NCBI RefSeq assembly: GCF_015694465.1
Contig: NZ_JADQDO010000008.1
Location: 124,001-188,000, forward strand
Source of the DNA: Microvirga alba
GTDB taxonomy: Bacteria; Pseudomonadota; Alphaproteobacteria; Rhizobiales; Beijerinckiaceae
DNA length: 64,000 bases
Reading direction: 5' to 3'
The notes below the pieces were generated by a model. The model made no database searches, was not told the DNA's origin, and saw nothing but the letters and a program-made list of their open reading frames with translations. Of the stretch, positions 31,199 to 39,829 are shown in pieces (within the stretch, counting starts at the first letter, position 1; each line of letters starts with the position of its first letter). A program made the translations under genes and the position numbers.

Positions 31199-32196
31199 GA
31201 CACCTCGAAAAGCCAGTGGTTCTAGACCTGCAACGCCCGACGAATGTGGCCGCGCGCATCGTCGGCGGGGTGCGCTCCTATGCGGCCAACGCCCTCCTGG
31301 TCGCCTTGCTCGCGCTCGCACCATTTCTTTTCGAAAGTCACATCGTCGGCAGCCTCACACGCGGCATGATCTATGGAATGGCGGCTTGCGCAGTCGGGTT
31401 CATCATCCGTTGCGGCGGCATGGTGAGCTTCGGTCACGCGGCCTATTTCGGATTGGGCGCTTATTCGGTGTTGATCGCCCAAAAGATCGGGCTCACCGAA
31501 GCGCTGCTCATCTGGCCTATCGCGGTTCTGGTTTCCGCCGCCGCCTCACTCGCGATCGGCTCCCTTTCGCTCAGAACGCGCGGCGTGTCATTCATCATGA
31601 TAACGCTTGGCTTCGCGCAGATGGTCTACTTCGTCATCTCGAGCGTGCAAGGGCTGGGTGGCGCCGACGGTCTTGGCCTTCAGGCGCGAAATCAAATCGG
31701 TGGCGTCTCCCTCGAGAGTCCGACGAGGTTCCACTTTGTCGTTCTTGCGCTCTTGCTCGTGGTTTTTTGCGTGCTGTCGCGGGTGGGTCGCTCACCTCTC
31801 GGCATGGCTCTTGCCGGCATTCGGCAGAACGAGCGTCGGCTCAAGGCTCTGGGCTACAACACGACCCGGCTTCAACTCACCGCCTTCGTTCTCTCTGCTG
31901 CCATCACCGGCTTGGCAGGGGCTCTCGCTGCCGAATTTTATCTTTATGTCAGTCCCGGCCTGCTGCACTGGATCGTGTCCGGAGAGTTGCTGGTCATGGC
32001 GACGCTCGGCGGAGTGACGGCGCTCATGGGCGGTCTCTTCGGAGCCCTGGTTCTCCTTCTCGCCGAGGTGCTGATCTCGGAATTTACGACCTACTGGCGA
32101 ATGGCTCTGGGGCCTGTCGTGATCGTGGCGGTGTTGTACCTTCGGCAAGGGCTTCAGCCTGCGTTGCAGAAAATGCTTGGAGGCGGCCGTGACTGA
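31195..32196 (+). CDS. Branched-chain-type ABC importer permease, LivM family
   Basis: 333 residues. About eight to ten spans, with the LivM signature GGMVSFGHAAYFGLGAYSV and GLGGADGLGL, and the coupling loop near RRLKALGYNTTRLQL. It starts with an ATGA overlap on the livH-type gene. The N-terminal 30 residues are polar and unusual in length but have a clean start. Confidence 0.92.
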   Translation: MRHLEKPVVLDLQRPTNVAARIVGGVRSYAANALLVALLALAPFLFESHIVGSLTRGMIYGMAACAVGFIIRCGGMVSFGHAAYFGLGAYSVLIAQKIGLTEALLIWPIAVLVSAAASLAIGSLSLRTRGVSFIMITLGFAQMVYFVISSVQGLGGADGLGLQARNQIGGVSLESPTRFHFVVLALLLVVFCVLSRVGRSPLGMALAGIRQNERRLKALGYNTTRLQLTAFVLSAAITGLAGALAAEFYLYVSPGLLHWIVSGELLVMATLGGVTALMGGLFGALVLLLAEVLISEFTTYWRMALGPVVIVAVLYLRQGLQPALQKMLGGGRD

Positions 32197-32944
32197 GCCG
32201 GTTCTTCAACTGCGAGCGCTCACAAAATCGTATGGCGGCCTCATCGTCACGGACAATGTGGATTTGAACGTTCTGCCGAACGAGGTTCACGCGCTCATTG
32301 GTCCCAACGGCGCTGGCAAGTCGACACTCATCGCCCAGATCTTCGGAGAGATAACACCTGACAAGGGGGCGGTCCTCTGGTGCGGGGAGGAGATAACGCG
32401 GATTCCCGTCCACCAGCGCGTCAGAAAGGGGCTGGCTCGATCCTTTCAAGTTACGAGTGTGCTGCCGGAATTCACCGCCCTCGACAATGTGCGCCTGGCG
32501 ACACTCGCCAGCGCGTCATCGAACCCTTCTGCCTTCGAGGTTGCTGCCGCCAATCTGACTGCGACCGAGCGCGCCCAGACGTGTCTTGAAAGAGTCGGGC
32601 TTGCGACGCGTTCGAATGCTCGGGCCGAGGCGCTTTCATACGGAGAGCGCCGGCACCTCGAGCTGGCGATGGCCTTGGCGCTGGAGCCGCGCCTCATGCT
32701 GCTCGATGAGCCGATGGCTGGTGTTGGATCGGACGAGAGCCACTCTCTCACGGCCGTTCTGCGAGATCTTCGGCAGAGCTGCGCGATCCTCCTTGTCGAG
32801 CACGACATGGATGTCGTCTTTGCTTTGGCCGACCGTGTCTCGGTCCTTGTTGCAGGCCGCATCGTTGCCTCCGGGTCTCCTGCCGAAGTCCACGAGGACC
32901 ATGAGGTGAAGCGCGCCTATTTCGGCGAGGAGGACGTGTGGTGA
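32189..32944 (+). CDS. ABC importer ATPase, LivG family
   Basis: 251 residues. Walker A GPNGAGKST, signature LSYGERRHLELAMALA (a LivG-type variant of LSGGQ), Walker B LMLLDEPMAG, and H-loop EHDMDVVF. The GTG at 32189 has GGAGG five bases upstream and overlaps the previous gene by eight bases; an earlier TTG at 32177 is less likely. Energises uptake together with the LivF-type ATPase. Confidence 0.92.
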   Translation: MTEPVLQLRALTKSYGGLIVTDNVDLNVLPNEVHALIGPNGAGKSTLIAQIFGEITPDKGAVLWCGEEITRIPVHQRVRKGLARSFQVTSVLPEFTALDNVRLATLASASSNPSAFEVAAANLTATERAQTCLERVGLATRSNARAEALSYGERRHLELAMALALEPRLMLLDEPMAGVGSDESHSLTAVLRDLRQSCAILLVEHDMDVVFALADRVSVLVAGRIVASGSPAEVHEDHEVKRAYFGEEDVW

Positions 32945-33645
32945 GTTTGCTGAGCGCGTGCAAACTTCAGGGCGGATACGGCGCCGTTCAGGTTCTCTTC
33001 GGCGCGGATGTCCAGGTCGATGAAGGGCAGGTCGTTGCGCTCGTCGGTCGCAACGGTATGGGAAAAACCACCACCATCCGCATGCTCACCGGCGAACTGG
33101 TACCACGCGATGGAGAAATCTCCTTCGCCGGACAATCCATCGTCGGCGTGCCGGAGTTCAGAATTGCGCGTCTTGGGATCGGTCTTGTGCCTGAAGGTCG
33201 GCAGGTCTTTCCCAATCTGACTGTTGAAGAGCATCTCACTGTGGCCGCTCGTGCCGGCGAGGGAGGCCGTGCCTGGACCGTCGAGCGTGTACTCGACTTG
33301 TTTCCTCGCCTCGGTGAGCGCCAAAAGCAGTTCGCCAAGACGCTCTCGGGCGGCGAACAGCAGATGCTGGCGATTGGGCGGGCGCTCTTAACAAATCCAA
33401 GACTCCTGATTCTGGACGAAGCGACCGAAGGTCTCGCTCCTCTGGTGCGTCGGGAGATTTGGATGTGCCTGGAGGCGGTGGCGAAAACCGGCCTCTCGGT
33501 CATCGTGGTCGACAAAAACATCAAGGCGCTGTGCCGGATCGCGCATCGGTTCTTTGTCCTCTCGAAGGGCAAGACAGTGTGGACCGGAAATGCGTCGGAA
33601 TTTGCCGAAGCTGCTGACGTTCATCGACAGTATCTCGGCGTTTAG
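32938..33645 (+). CDS. ABC importer ATPase, LivF family
   Basis: 235 residues. Walker A GRNGMGKTT, Q/LivF-type VPEGRQVFPNLTVEEHL, signature LSGGEQQMLAIGRAL, Walker B LLILDEATEGLAPL. The H-loop position reads VVDKNIKAL, with Asp-Lys in place of the usual His, a substitution seen in other LivF proteins (which often have EQN). GTG start with GAGGAGG upstream, overlapping the previous gene by seven bases. Confidence 0.92.
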   Translation: MVSLLSACKLQGGYGAVQVLFGADVQVDEGQVVALVGRNGMGKTTTIRMLTGELVPRDGEISFAGQSIVGVPEFRIARLGIGLVPEGRQVFPNLTVEEHLTVAARAGEGGRAWTVERVLDLFPRLGERQKQFAKTLSGGEQQMLAIGRALLTNPRLLILDEATEGLAPLVRREIWMCLEAVAKTGLSVIVVDKNIKALCRIAHRFFVLSKGKTVWTGNASEFAEAADVHRQYLGV

Positions 33646-33658
33646 GGGAGGAACGACA

Positions 33659-34837
33659 ATGCGCTTTACAAAGACAATCGGCACAGCCTTGGCGCTCATG
33701 ACATCCGTGGCCGCGGCGCAAGCCGCGCCGGAGAAGATCAAGATCGGTTACATTTCGACCTTGTCCGGTCCCGCGGGCAGCCTGGGTGAAGAGATGCTCA
33801 ATGCCTACCGCTTGGGGCTTGAGCACACCGGCGGAAAACTGGGTGGAATTCCCGTCGAGCTGGTGACGGGCGACGACCAGGCGAAGCCGCAAACGGCGGT
33901 GCAGGTGGCGCGTCAAATGATGGAGCGCGACAAGGTCAGTTTCTTCTCCGGTCTCCTTTTCAGCCATGTTGTCGATGCGGTGAATGCGGTGGTGTTGCCG
34001 CGCGACCAGATCGTGGTGGCGCCCGTCGGCGGATCCTCGGAAACCGCAGGTGAGAAGTGCAACCAGAATTTCTTCATGGTGTCCTGGAACACAGACACCA
34101 TGTTCGAAGCGATTGGCTCCCAGATCGCCAAGTCGGGCATCGACAAGGTGGCCGTGATCGCAACCAACTATCAGGCCGGATGGGACGCCGCTGAAGGTTT
34201 CAAGCGCGGTTACGGCAAGGCCCCGACCGCGGAAATTCTCGTCAAGCTGGATCAATCCGATTTCGGCGCCGAGCTCAGTCAGATCCGTGCCGCCGATCCG
34301 AAAGCCGTCGTCGTCTTCCTTCCAGGTGGCTCGGGCATTGCCTTCATGCGGCAGTTCCAGCAGTCGGGTTTGCAGCGCACGGTCGTGCCCTACGCCGCGA
34401 CCTTCCAGGCCGATGAGACCACCTTCCAGGCTCTGGGAACTGCCGCCAAGGGCCTGATGAATGCCGGGCCCTGGAGCCCGTATCTCGACAACCCGTCCAA
34501 CAAACGGTTCGTCCAGGCGTTCCGGGAAAAGTATGGACGCAACCCGTCGATCCTTGCGGCCATGTCCTACGACACCGTGTTGCTGCTGGACAAAGCAGTC
34601 TCCGACGCCAAAGGCGACGTCGAAAACCCCGCGACCTTCAGAGAGGCATTGAGGCGCGCAAAATTTCCCTCGATCCGGGGTGATATCCATTTCGGGAACA
34701 ATCACTTCCCGGTGCAAAATTTCTACCTCAGCAAGGTTGCGGATGCATCGGGGGGCGGTTTGCACAACGAACTGGTGGGCTCGATTTTCGAGCAACGCGC
34801 CGACGCACATCAAGCCAAATGCACCATGAAATGGTGA
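33659..34837 (+). CDS. Periplasmic substrate-binding protein of the Liv-type importer
   Basis: 392 residues. Signal peptide about 1-22 (ending AAAQAA), then a type I periplasmic-binding fold starting KIKIGYISTLSGPAGSLG. Members of this subgroup in catabolic clusters bind aromatic or other organic acids; the ligand here is unknown. It follows livF by 13 bases with GGGGAGG as ribosome site. A translational start at 33554 would overlap livF and lacks a signal peptide. Confidence 0.92.
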   Translation: MRFTKTIGTALALMTSVAAAQAAPEKIKIGYISTLSGPAGSLGEEMLNAYRLGLEHTGGKLGGIPVELVTGDDQAKPQTAVQVARQMMERDKVSFFSGLLFSHVVDAVNAVVLPRDQIVVAPVGGSSETAGEKCNQNFFMVSWNTDTMFEAIGSQIAKSGIDKVAVIATNYQAGWDAAEGFKRGYGKAPTAEILVKLDQSDFGAELSQIRAADPKAVVVFLPGGSGIAFMRQFQQSGLQRTVVPYAATFQADETTFQALGTAAKGLMNAGPWSPYLDNPSNKRFVQAFREKYGRNPSILAAMSYDTVLLLDKAVSDAKGDVENPATFREALRRAKFPSIRGDIHFGNNHFPVQNFYLSKVADASGGGLHNELVGSIFEQRADAHQAKCTMKW

Positions 34838-34870
34838 TCGCTGTATCGATATGAGAAGCGGAGGACCTTC

Positions 34871-35770
34871 ATGACCGCTGTTGGCATGATCGGGTTGGGG
34901 CAGATCGGTCTTCCGATGGCTCAGAACCTCTTAAAAGGTGGACACACCGTCATTGGCTATCGTCGCAGCGATCAGTCCGAACTGATCGCTGCGGGTGGGA
35001 TCCCGGCATCCTCTCCGCGCGAAGTCGCGGAACGATGCTCGATCATTCTGTCTTGCTTGCCTGATGACGCCGCTCTTGAGAGCGTCGTCTCCGGGCCGCA
35101 AGGACTCGCATCGGCCTCCCGCGACGGGCTCGTCCTCGTTGAGCTCTCCACACTCGATACCGGTGTGAAGAGCAAGCAGGCCCGCGCCCTCATGGAGAAG
35201 GGCGGGCAGATGCTCGATTGCGCGGTGAGCGGAATCCCGCGAATGGTCCGAGAACGTCAGGGCGTGATCTACGCGAGCGGCGACGAGATGGTGTTTGAGC
35301 GCGTCAGGGAAGTCCTTTCGGCGGTTGCCGAACGGGTCTTCTTCTTTGGCGAGTTCGGAAACGCGACTAAAGCAAAGTTGACCGCGAACATTCTGGTCGC
35401 GCTCAACATCATGGCGACAGCAGAGGCCATGGCTTTCGGCATCAAGGCGGGGCTCGATCCCGATCGCCTCATCGGAGCGCTCCAGGACGGAGCCGGTTCG
35501 TCCCTCCAGTTCAAGGTTCGTGCCCCCGTGATGGCGGCTGGTGCGTGGGATCGCGTCATGGCACCGACCGCCATGCTCGTGAAGGACATCCATCTCATCA
35601 CGGCCACGCGGGAACGCCTTGGATGCCCGACACCGCTGCTCGATCAAGCGGCGGCCATCTACGAGGCGGCCATCTCCGCCGGATACGGCGAGACCGATGT
35701 TGCATCTGTCTTCGCCGTGGTTGCCGAGCGCGCAGGCATTCAAACGGAAACGAACAAAAAGGCTTCCTGA
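34871..35770 (+). CDS. NAD(P)-dependent beta-hydroxyacid dehydrogenase, 3-hydroxyisobutyrate dehydrogenase family
   Basis: 299 residues. Rossmann motif GLGQIGLPMAQNLLKGGH at the N-terminus, substrate loop (DCAVSGIPRMVRERQGVI, the usual D-A-P-V-S-G segment with Ile in place of Gly), and the helix with the catalytic Lys in GNATKAKLTANIL. The family oxidises or reduces short hydroxyacids and semialdehydes. In this operon it could act on a small product of ring cleavage. Ribosome site GGAGG seven bases before the ATG. Confidence 0.88.
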   Translation: MTAVGMIGLGQIGLPMAQNLLKGGHTVIGYRRSDQSELIAAGGIPASSPREVAERCSIILSCLPDDAALESVVSGPQGLASASRDGLVLVELSTLDTGVKSKQARALMEKGGQMLDCAVSGIPRMVRERQGVIYASGDEMVFERVREVLSAVAERVFFFGEFGNATKAKLTANILVALNIMATAEAMAFGIKAGLDPDRLIGALQDGAGSSLQFKVRAPVMAAGAWDRVMAPTAMLVKDIHLITATRERLGCPTPLLDQAAAIYEAAISAGYGETDVASVFAVVAERAGIQTETNKKAS

Positions 35771-35786
35771 GCCATCGGAGTGGAGT

Positions 35787-36683
35787 ATGACGGAATACAA
35801 ACTAGGAACGGCTGTCGTCGATGGCGCATCGAAGCCCGTCGTGCTCGTCCAAGGGCGTGTGTTCACGCTGGCCGAGGTGCTCGGGAAGGGTGGTGCGAAA
35901 GCCGTTCCGGCATCTTTGATTGACGTTTTCGGCAATTGGGAGGCGCAACGCTCCGCGCTTTCCGCCGCGCTGAAAGATTTTCGGGCAGCCGGAGGCGGCC
36001 GCGATCCTGAAAGCCTCGTCTATCAGGCACCCGTTCCAAATCCTCGGGCGGTGATCTGCGTCGGTGTGAACTACCGCGACCATCTCGCCGAGATGAAGGT
36101 CAGCCAGGAACCGTCATATCCTTATGCGTTCCTGCGCCCGCCTTCATCGTTGGCAGCACACCGCGAAGAGATCAGGCTGCCCAAGGGGCCTCAAATGGTC
36201 GATTGGGAAGCCGAACTCGGGATTGTCGTCGGACGACGCGTCCCGGCCGGTGATACCGGTGACGCATTCAGTGCGGTTGCCGGATATACCGTCGTCAACG
36301 ACGTCTCGGCGCGCGACTGGATCATCAATCGGCCGCCGGTCGGCATCGACTGGGTGATGCAGAAAGCGTGGGATCAGTTCCAGCCGACGGGGCCCTGGGT
36401 CACTCCTGCCGAGTTCGTGCCGGATCCTCAGGCTCTCTCGATCGAGCTCTCGGTCAATGGCATCGTGAAGCAACGGTCGAATACCGGGCAAATGATCTTT
36501 GGGGTTCGTCAGATCATGCAGCATCTTGCGGGCATCATGACGCTTGAACCCGGAGACATCGTCGCGACGGGAACGCCTGCTGGAGTCGGGTTCGGTCAGA
36601 GCCCGCAGGAGTTTATCCAGACAGGTGATCAGGTCTGCGTTACTGTCGAGAGGCTTGGTACTCTCGAGAACCGTTTTATCTAA
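35787..36683 (+). CDS. Fumarylacetoacetate hydrolase (FAH) family enzyme
   Basis: 298 residues. An N-terminal variable part of about 90 residues, then the FAH catalytic domain from VICVGVNYRDHLAEM, with metal ligands in VDWEAELGIVVGRR and VVNDVSARD, and the loop VATGTPAGVGFG. Family members hydrate, isomerise, decarboxylate or cleave oxo-dienoates made by extradiol dioxygenases. Being directly before an extradiol dioxygenase gene, it most likely processes that enzyme's ring-cleavage product. The ATG at 35787 has GGAG just upstream. Confidence 0.88.
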   Translation: MTEYKLGTAVVDGASKPVVLVQGRVFTLAEVLGKGGAKAVPASLIDVFGNWEAQRSALSAALKDFRAAGGGRDPESLVYQAPVPNPRAVICVGVNYRDHLAEMKVSQEPSYPYAFLRPPSSLAAHREEIRLPKGPQMVDWEAELGIVVGRRVPAGDTGDAFSAVAGYTVVNDVSARDWIINRPPVGIDWVMQKAWDQFQPTGPWVTPAEFVPDPQALSIELSVNGIVKQRSNTGQMIFGVRQIMQHLAGIMTLEPGDIVATGTPAGVGFGQSPQEFIQTGDQVCVTVERLGTLENRFI

Positions 36684-36709
36684 CGCTCTACAACTTTCGA
36701 GGACTACAC

Positions 36710-37600
36710 ATGAGCATGATCCGCGTCGACCGTATTGCATATGCCGCTTTCGAAACCCCTGATCTGGCGGCTCAGACGGACCATTATGAACGTGTCATGG
36801 GGCTGAAGCTCGTCGAGCGCGACACCGACACGGCGTATCTGACCGCAGGCGTCGATCATCACACGGTGATCCTCCGGCGCGGCGATGCCGGACGGTGCGT
36901 CGCGCTGGGTTTCCAGGTTCCGCCCGGTACGGATCTCGGCGATTACGCGACCCAGATCGGGAAGCACGGTATTGCGACCGCCCGCCGAAGCGACAGTCAG
37001 CCCAACATCCGCGATCTCGTCGCTTTCGAAGACAACAAGGGAACGCGTATCGAAGTTTTCGCGGAACACGAGCCGGTGCCGAATGGGCCGCGCTGGTCCG
37101 GTATCGCGCCCAACAAGTTGGGGCATGTGGCGTTCAATGTGACCGATATCCAGGCGACCGTTAAGTTCTACTGCGATGTGCTGGGGTTCCGGGCCAGCGA
37201 TTGGATGGGAGACTTCTTCGCCTTCCTGCGCTGCGGTCCCGATCACCACTCGATCAATCTCGTCACCGGCGCCACCACGAAAATGCACCACATCGCTTTC
37301 GAGCTGCGTGACTGGACTCATATCAGGGACGCTTGCGATTTTCTCGCGCAGGAGAGAACTCCGCTGGTGTGGGGGCCGGTTCGACACGGGATCGGGCACA
37401 ATATCTCCACCTACCATCGCAATCCCGACGGCCAGATCATCGAGCTCTTCTGCGAACTCGATCGGGTGAACGAGAGCACGCAGTCGTTCGAGCCGCGTCG
37501 CGTTCATCAGGATTTTCCGCAGTCGCCGAAGGTTTGGTCCGATATCCTCCAAGCGGCCAACATGTGGGGTTCGCCACCGCCGGAAGGTTTCTTGGACTAA
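36710..37600 (+). CDS. Type I extradiol dioxygenase (VOC family, catechol 2,3-dioxygenase-like)
   Basis: 296 residues with two VOC modules. The C-terminal module carries an intact iron site: His139 (LGHVAFNV), His194 (KMHHIAFEL) and Glu245 (NPDGQIIEL). His179 or His180 in GPDHHSINL matches the catalytic acid-base His, and Tyr235 is near the family's conserved Tyr. It should open a catechol-type ring next to the hydroxyls using O2. Last gene of the operon; a terminator follows. Which catechol it uses is not clear from sequence. Confidence 0.88.
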   Translation: MSMIRVDRIAYAAFETPDLAAQTDHYERVMGLKLVERDTDTAYLTAGVDHHTVILRRGDAGRCVALGFQVPPGTDLGDYATQIGKHGIATARRSDSQPNIRDLVAFEDNKGTRIEVFAEHEPVPNGPRWSGIAPNKLGHVAFNVTDIQATVKFYCDVLGFRASDWMGDFFAFLRCGPDHHSINLVTGATTKMHHIAFELRDWTHIRDACDFLAQERTPLVWGPVRHGIGHNISTYHRNPDGQIIELFCELDRVNESTQSFEPRRVHQDFPQSPKVWSDILQAANMWGSPPPEGFLD

Positions 37601-37705
37601 GCAGGCTCGCAACTGCACCTGCTTCACCTGAGAGTCTTTGCACTTCGCAGGTGGGGCGGTCTCAAGCCGGTTTTGCGGCAGGCACCGCGTCTCTCTCCCA
37701 TTGCG

Positions 37706-37743
37706 ACCACGGTCCACCTTGCGGTGAGCCGTGGTTTTCTTTG
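37706..37743 (+). terminator. Terminator of the livH-to-dioxygenase operon
   Basis: Stem ACCACGG...CACC (37706-37718) with GGTG...CCGTGGT (37723-37735), a two-base internal mismatch and loop TTGC, then TTTTCTTTG. It lies about 105 bases after the dioxygenase stop. Confidence 0.75.
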
Positions 37744-37974
37744 AGAGCTCTCCGATCGCCGCACCAAATTGGATCGGACGAAATATCCTTCCGCATTCGC
37801 GACGCGACGTGGCAGTCCTCGATCCGAGGTGCCTTCATTGGAACACATCAGACCCAGATTTTATCTTTGCAAGATTTTGGCTTGGCCGCGCGCGTCCGGC
37901 GGCAGGGGGCGCGTCAGGAGGCTACATCGTCAATCGGTAAGCCCCCGAGCCTCGCTCTGCAGCGACGGACTCTC
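37744..37974. other. Spacer between two converging catabolic units
   Basis: No gene recognised. A GC-rich segment near 37886-37915 (GCGCGCGTCCGGCG, then GCAGGGGGCGCG) closely resembles one at 40030-40058 upstream of the amidohydrolase. The region ends with the palindrome CTCTCTTAAGAGAG (37971-37984) across the stop codon of the ABM-domain gene. Confidence 0.4.
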
Positions 37975-38301
37975 TTAAGAGAGCGCGCCGAACAAACCCT
38001 TTCCTGAAACCGCTTGCAACCGGAGAACCTGTGGGGGCTCCGCCAGATAGGGTCCAAGGCCTTGCTTGACCTCGGCCGTGCTCGGGTTGCTCCGATGAGC
38101 GTCTTGAGCTTGCGCCGTCTGATAGGCTTCAAAGAGATAAACGGTATCGGGATCGTCGCTTCGACGCGAGACCAGGAACACGGTCGTGTCCTTCTCCATG
38201 TCGACATATCGCGTCTTCTGCTCGAGATACGCTAGAAGCTGATCCCCTGCGCCTGGGCGAGCTTTCAACAAGACGAGAGTCCCGACGCCTTCGAGTGACA
38301 T
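37975..38301 (-). CDS. ABM-domain (antibiotic biosynthesis monooxygenase-like) protein
   Basis: 108 residues, a single ferredoxin-like ABM domain: GTLVLLKARPGAGDQLLAYL at the start, KDTTVFLVSRRSDDPDTVYLFEAY, and a C-terminal hydrophobic tail. Relatives include YgiN-type quinol monooxygenases and small cofactor-free oxygenases; many members have no known activity. AAGGAAAAG lies before the ATG. It is downstream of the amidohydrolase gene on the same strand, separated by a perfect hairpin. Confidence 0.78.
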   Translation of the reverse strand: MSLEGVGTLVLLKARPGAGDQLLAYLEQKTRYVDMEKDTTVFLVSRRSDDPDTVYLFEAYQTAQAQDAHRSNPSTAEVKQGLGPYLAEPPQVLRLQAVSGKGLFGALS

Positions 38302-38359
38302 TTCACTTTTCCTTCAGGTTTGAATTATGCGGAGGATGCCAATTCAAGCTCCGCATGCA

Positions 38360-38386
38360 GCAGGGCTCTGTTGGACAGAGCCCTGC
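38360..38386 (-). terminator. Perfect hairpin between the amidohydrolase and ABM genes
   Basis: 11-base perfect stem GCAGGGCTCTG / CAGAGCCCTGC with a 5-base loop. No T-run follows on the minus strand, so it may stabilise or partly terminate the amidohydrolase transcript. Confidence 0.55.
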
Positions 38387-38458
38387 GATTCCAGAGAGAG
38401 ACGGATTTCCCCGACGCGCATCGCGCAAAGGGCAACCGGTATCCCTTTGTAAGGGGGA

Positions 38459-39829
38459 TTAGAGGCCGCTTGCCTGCAGCAGATGAGACAGGGAAGCTTC
38501 CGCTTGGTGCACGACCTGTTCAGGATCAGCGACCAGGAGCTGCCCCTCGAACTTCGCAAACTTTCCATCGACCGTGACGTATTCGACGTTCTGGGGCCCG
38601 GCGGAATGAATGAGCGCCTGCTCGACCGAGCCGCGCGGGCTCATGTTGAGGGCGCGCATATCGACGACCATCAGATCCGCACGCTTGCCCGGTGTGACGG
38701 ACCCTGTAATGCCGTCAATTCCGAGTGCTTTTGCGCCGCCCAAAGTTGCCGCATGCAGGAGATCCTTGTTTGTGATCTCCCCGCCCGAGAAATTGTCCAT
38801 GAGCTTGGCGATCAACATGGATCGGAAGTTGTCGGCGGCGCCTGAGATCTTGACCGAGTCGAACGAGAGGCTCGTGATCACACCTGCCGAGGCCATCGCT
38901 TTGAACGGAGGGAGCGACTTGTACCAGATCGACGTGTACGGAGACATGCTCATCGCCACGCCTTGGTCGGCCAGCCGCCGCCATACCTCCTCGCCCCAAT
39001 GGTACCCATGGATCATGAGAAGGTCGGGGCCGGCGACTTCATAGTATGCGTCGGGTTGCGATGTCAGATACGTGACATGGTGCGTGATCGGCAGCTGCTC
39101 GCGCCTGGCGAACTCCCACTCTTTCTCGCGCACCTCAGCAATCGCGCTCGGCCAACCGCACGGTCCCGTGCCGTCATTGTCATTGACACGCGATGCATAG
39201 CCAACCGTGATGAGATCGCTTGCCCACTCGCGGCGAGCGCGCAGAATGTCGGGGAGATCCGCTATCTGCTCATTCGGCAGGTGATGGTGATAACCGTAGG
39301 AGTAACGAGCGCGGATCCCAAGATCCGTCAGCGCCTGCAACTCCGCGTCGGCATGCAGGGGCGAGAGGACATTGTGCTCCCAGGCATGAGCGGTCGTAAT
39401 GCCCGAATTGAGCATTTCCAAAGCGCACATCCGTACCGCGTTGTAGGAGTCTTCCGGACGGTAATGTGGGCTGACCTTTTCGGTCAGCGTGAGATAATCA
39501 AGCTCCAGGTTGCGCCACAGGGCATTCCACATGTGCGTGTGGGTGTCGATGAAGCCGGGAAGCACGACCTTTCCCTTGCCGTCGATGATCAGATCGGCAT
39601 CCGCCTGGAGGTTGACGCCCACAGCTGCAATCTTGTCGCCGACAACGAGGACATCGGCGACCTCAAGATGGCCGATGGTTGCATCCATGCTTGCAACATA
39701 GGCCTCACGGATCAGAAACGATTTCCCTTGCGGCGCCTGCCGGTTCACTCGGCTCGAAGCGCTAATTGGAGTTCTGGCGGACGGCATACCCGCCATCCGC
39801 GAGGATGATCCGCCCGCTCCCGAAGCCAT
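38459..39829 (-). CDS. Amidohydrolase-superfamily metal-dependent hydrolase (chlorohydrolase/deaminase type)
   Basis: 456 residues from the ATG at 39829. Metal site DTHTH (His97, His99), further His in ITHHVTYL and MIHGYHWGEE, and Asp in SLSFDSVK; C-terminal beta-domain with GSVTPGKRADLMVVDM. This is the TrzN/AtzA/SsnA branch that removes amino or halogen groups from rings or cyclic amidines. The substrate is unknown; deamination or dehalogenation of an aromatic or heterocycle feeding the cluster is plausible. The start is uncertain (ATG at 39796 or 39787 also possible); none has a good ribosome site. Confidence 0.85.
   Translation of the reverse strand: MASGAGGSSSRMAGMPSARTPISASSRVNRQAPQGKSFLIREAYVASMDATIGHLEVADVLVVGDKIAAVGVNLQADADLIIDGKGKVVLPGFIDTHTHMWNALWRNLELDYLTLTEKVSPHYRPEDSYNAVRMCALEMLNSGITTAHAWEHNVLSPLHADAELQALTDLGIRARYSYGYHHHLPNEQIADLPDILRARREWASDLITVGYASRVNDNDGTGPCGWPSAIAEVREKEWEFARREQLPITHHVTYLTSQPDAYYEVAGPDLLMIHGYHWGEEVWRRLADQGVAMSMSPYTSIWYKSLPPFKAMASAGVITSLSFDSVKISGAADNFRSMLIAKLMDNFSGGEITNKDLLHAATLGGAKALGIDGITGSVTPGKRADLMVVDMRALNMSPRGSVEQALIHSAGPQNVEYVTVDGKFAKFEGQLLVADPEQVVHQAEASLSHLLQASGL

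Noticed and set aside
37333-38007. A 224-residue plus-strand frame over the end of the extradiol dioxygenase gene and the following spacer.
   Set aside because: It runs through the operon terminator and overlaps a clear gene in another frame.
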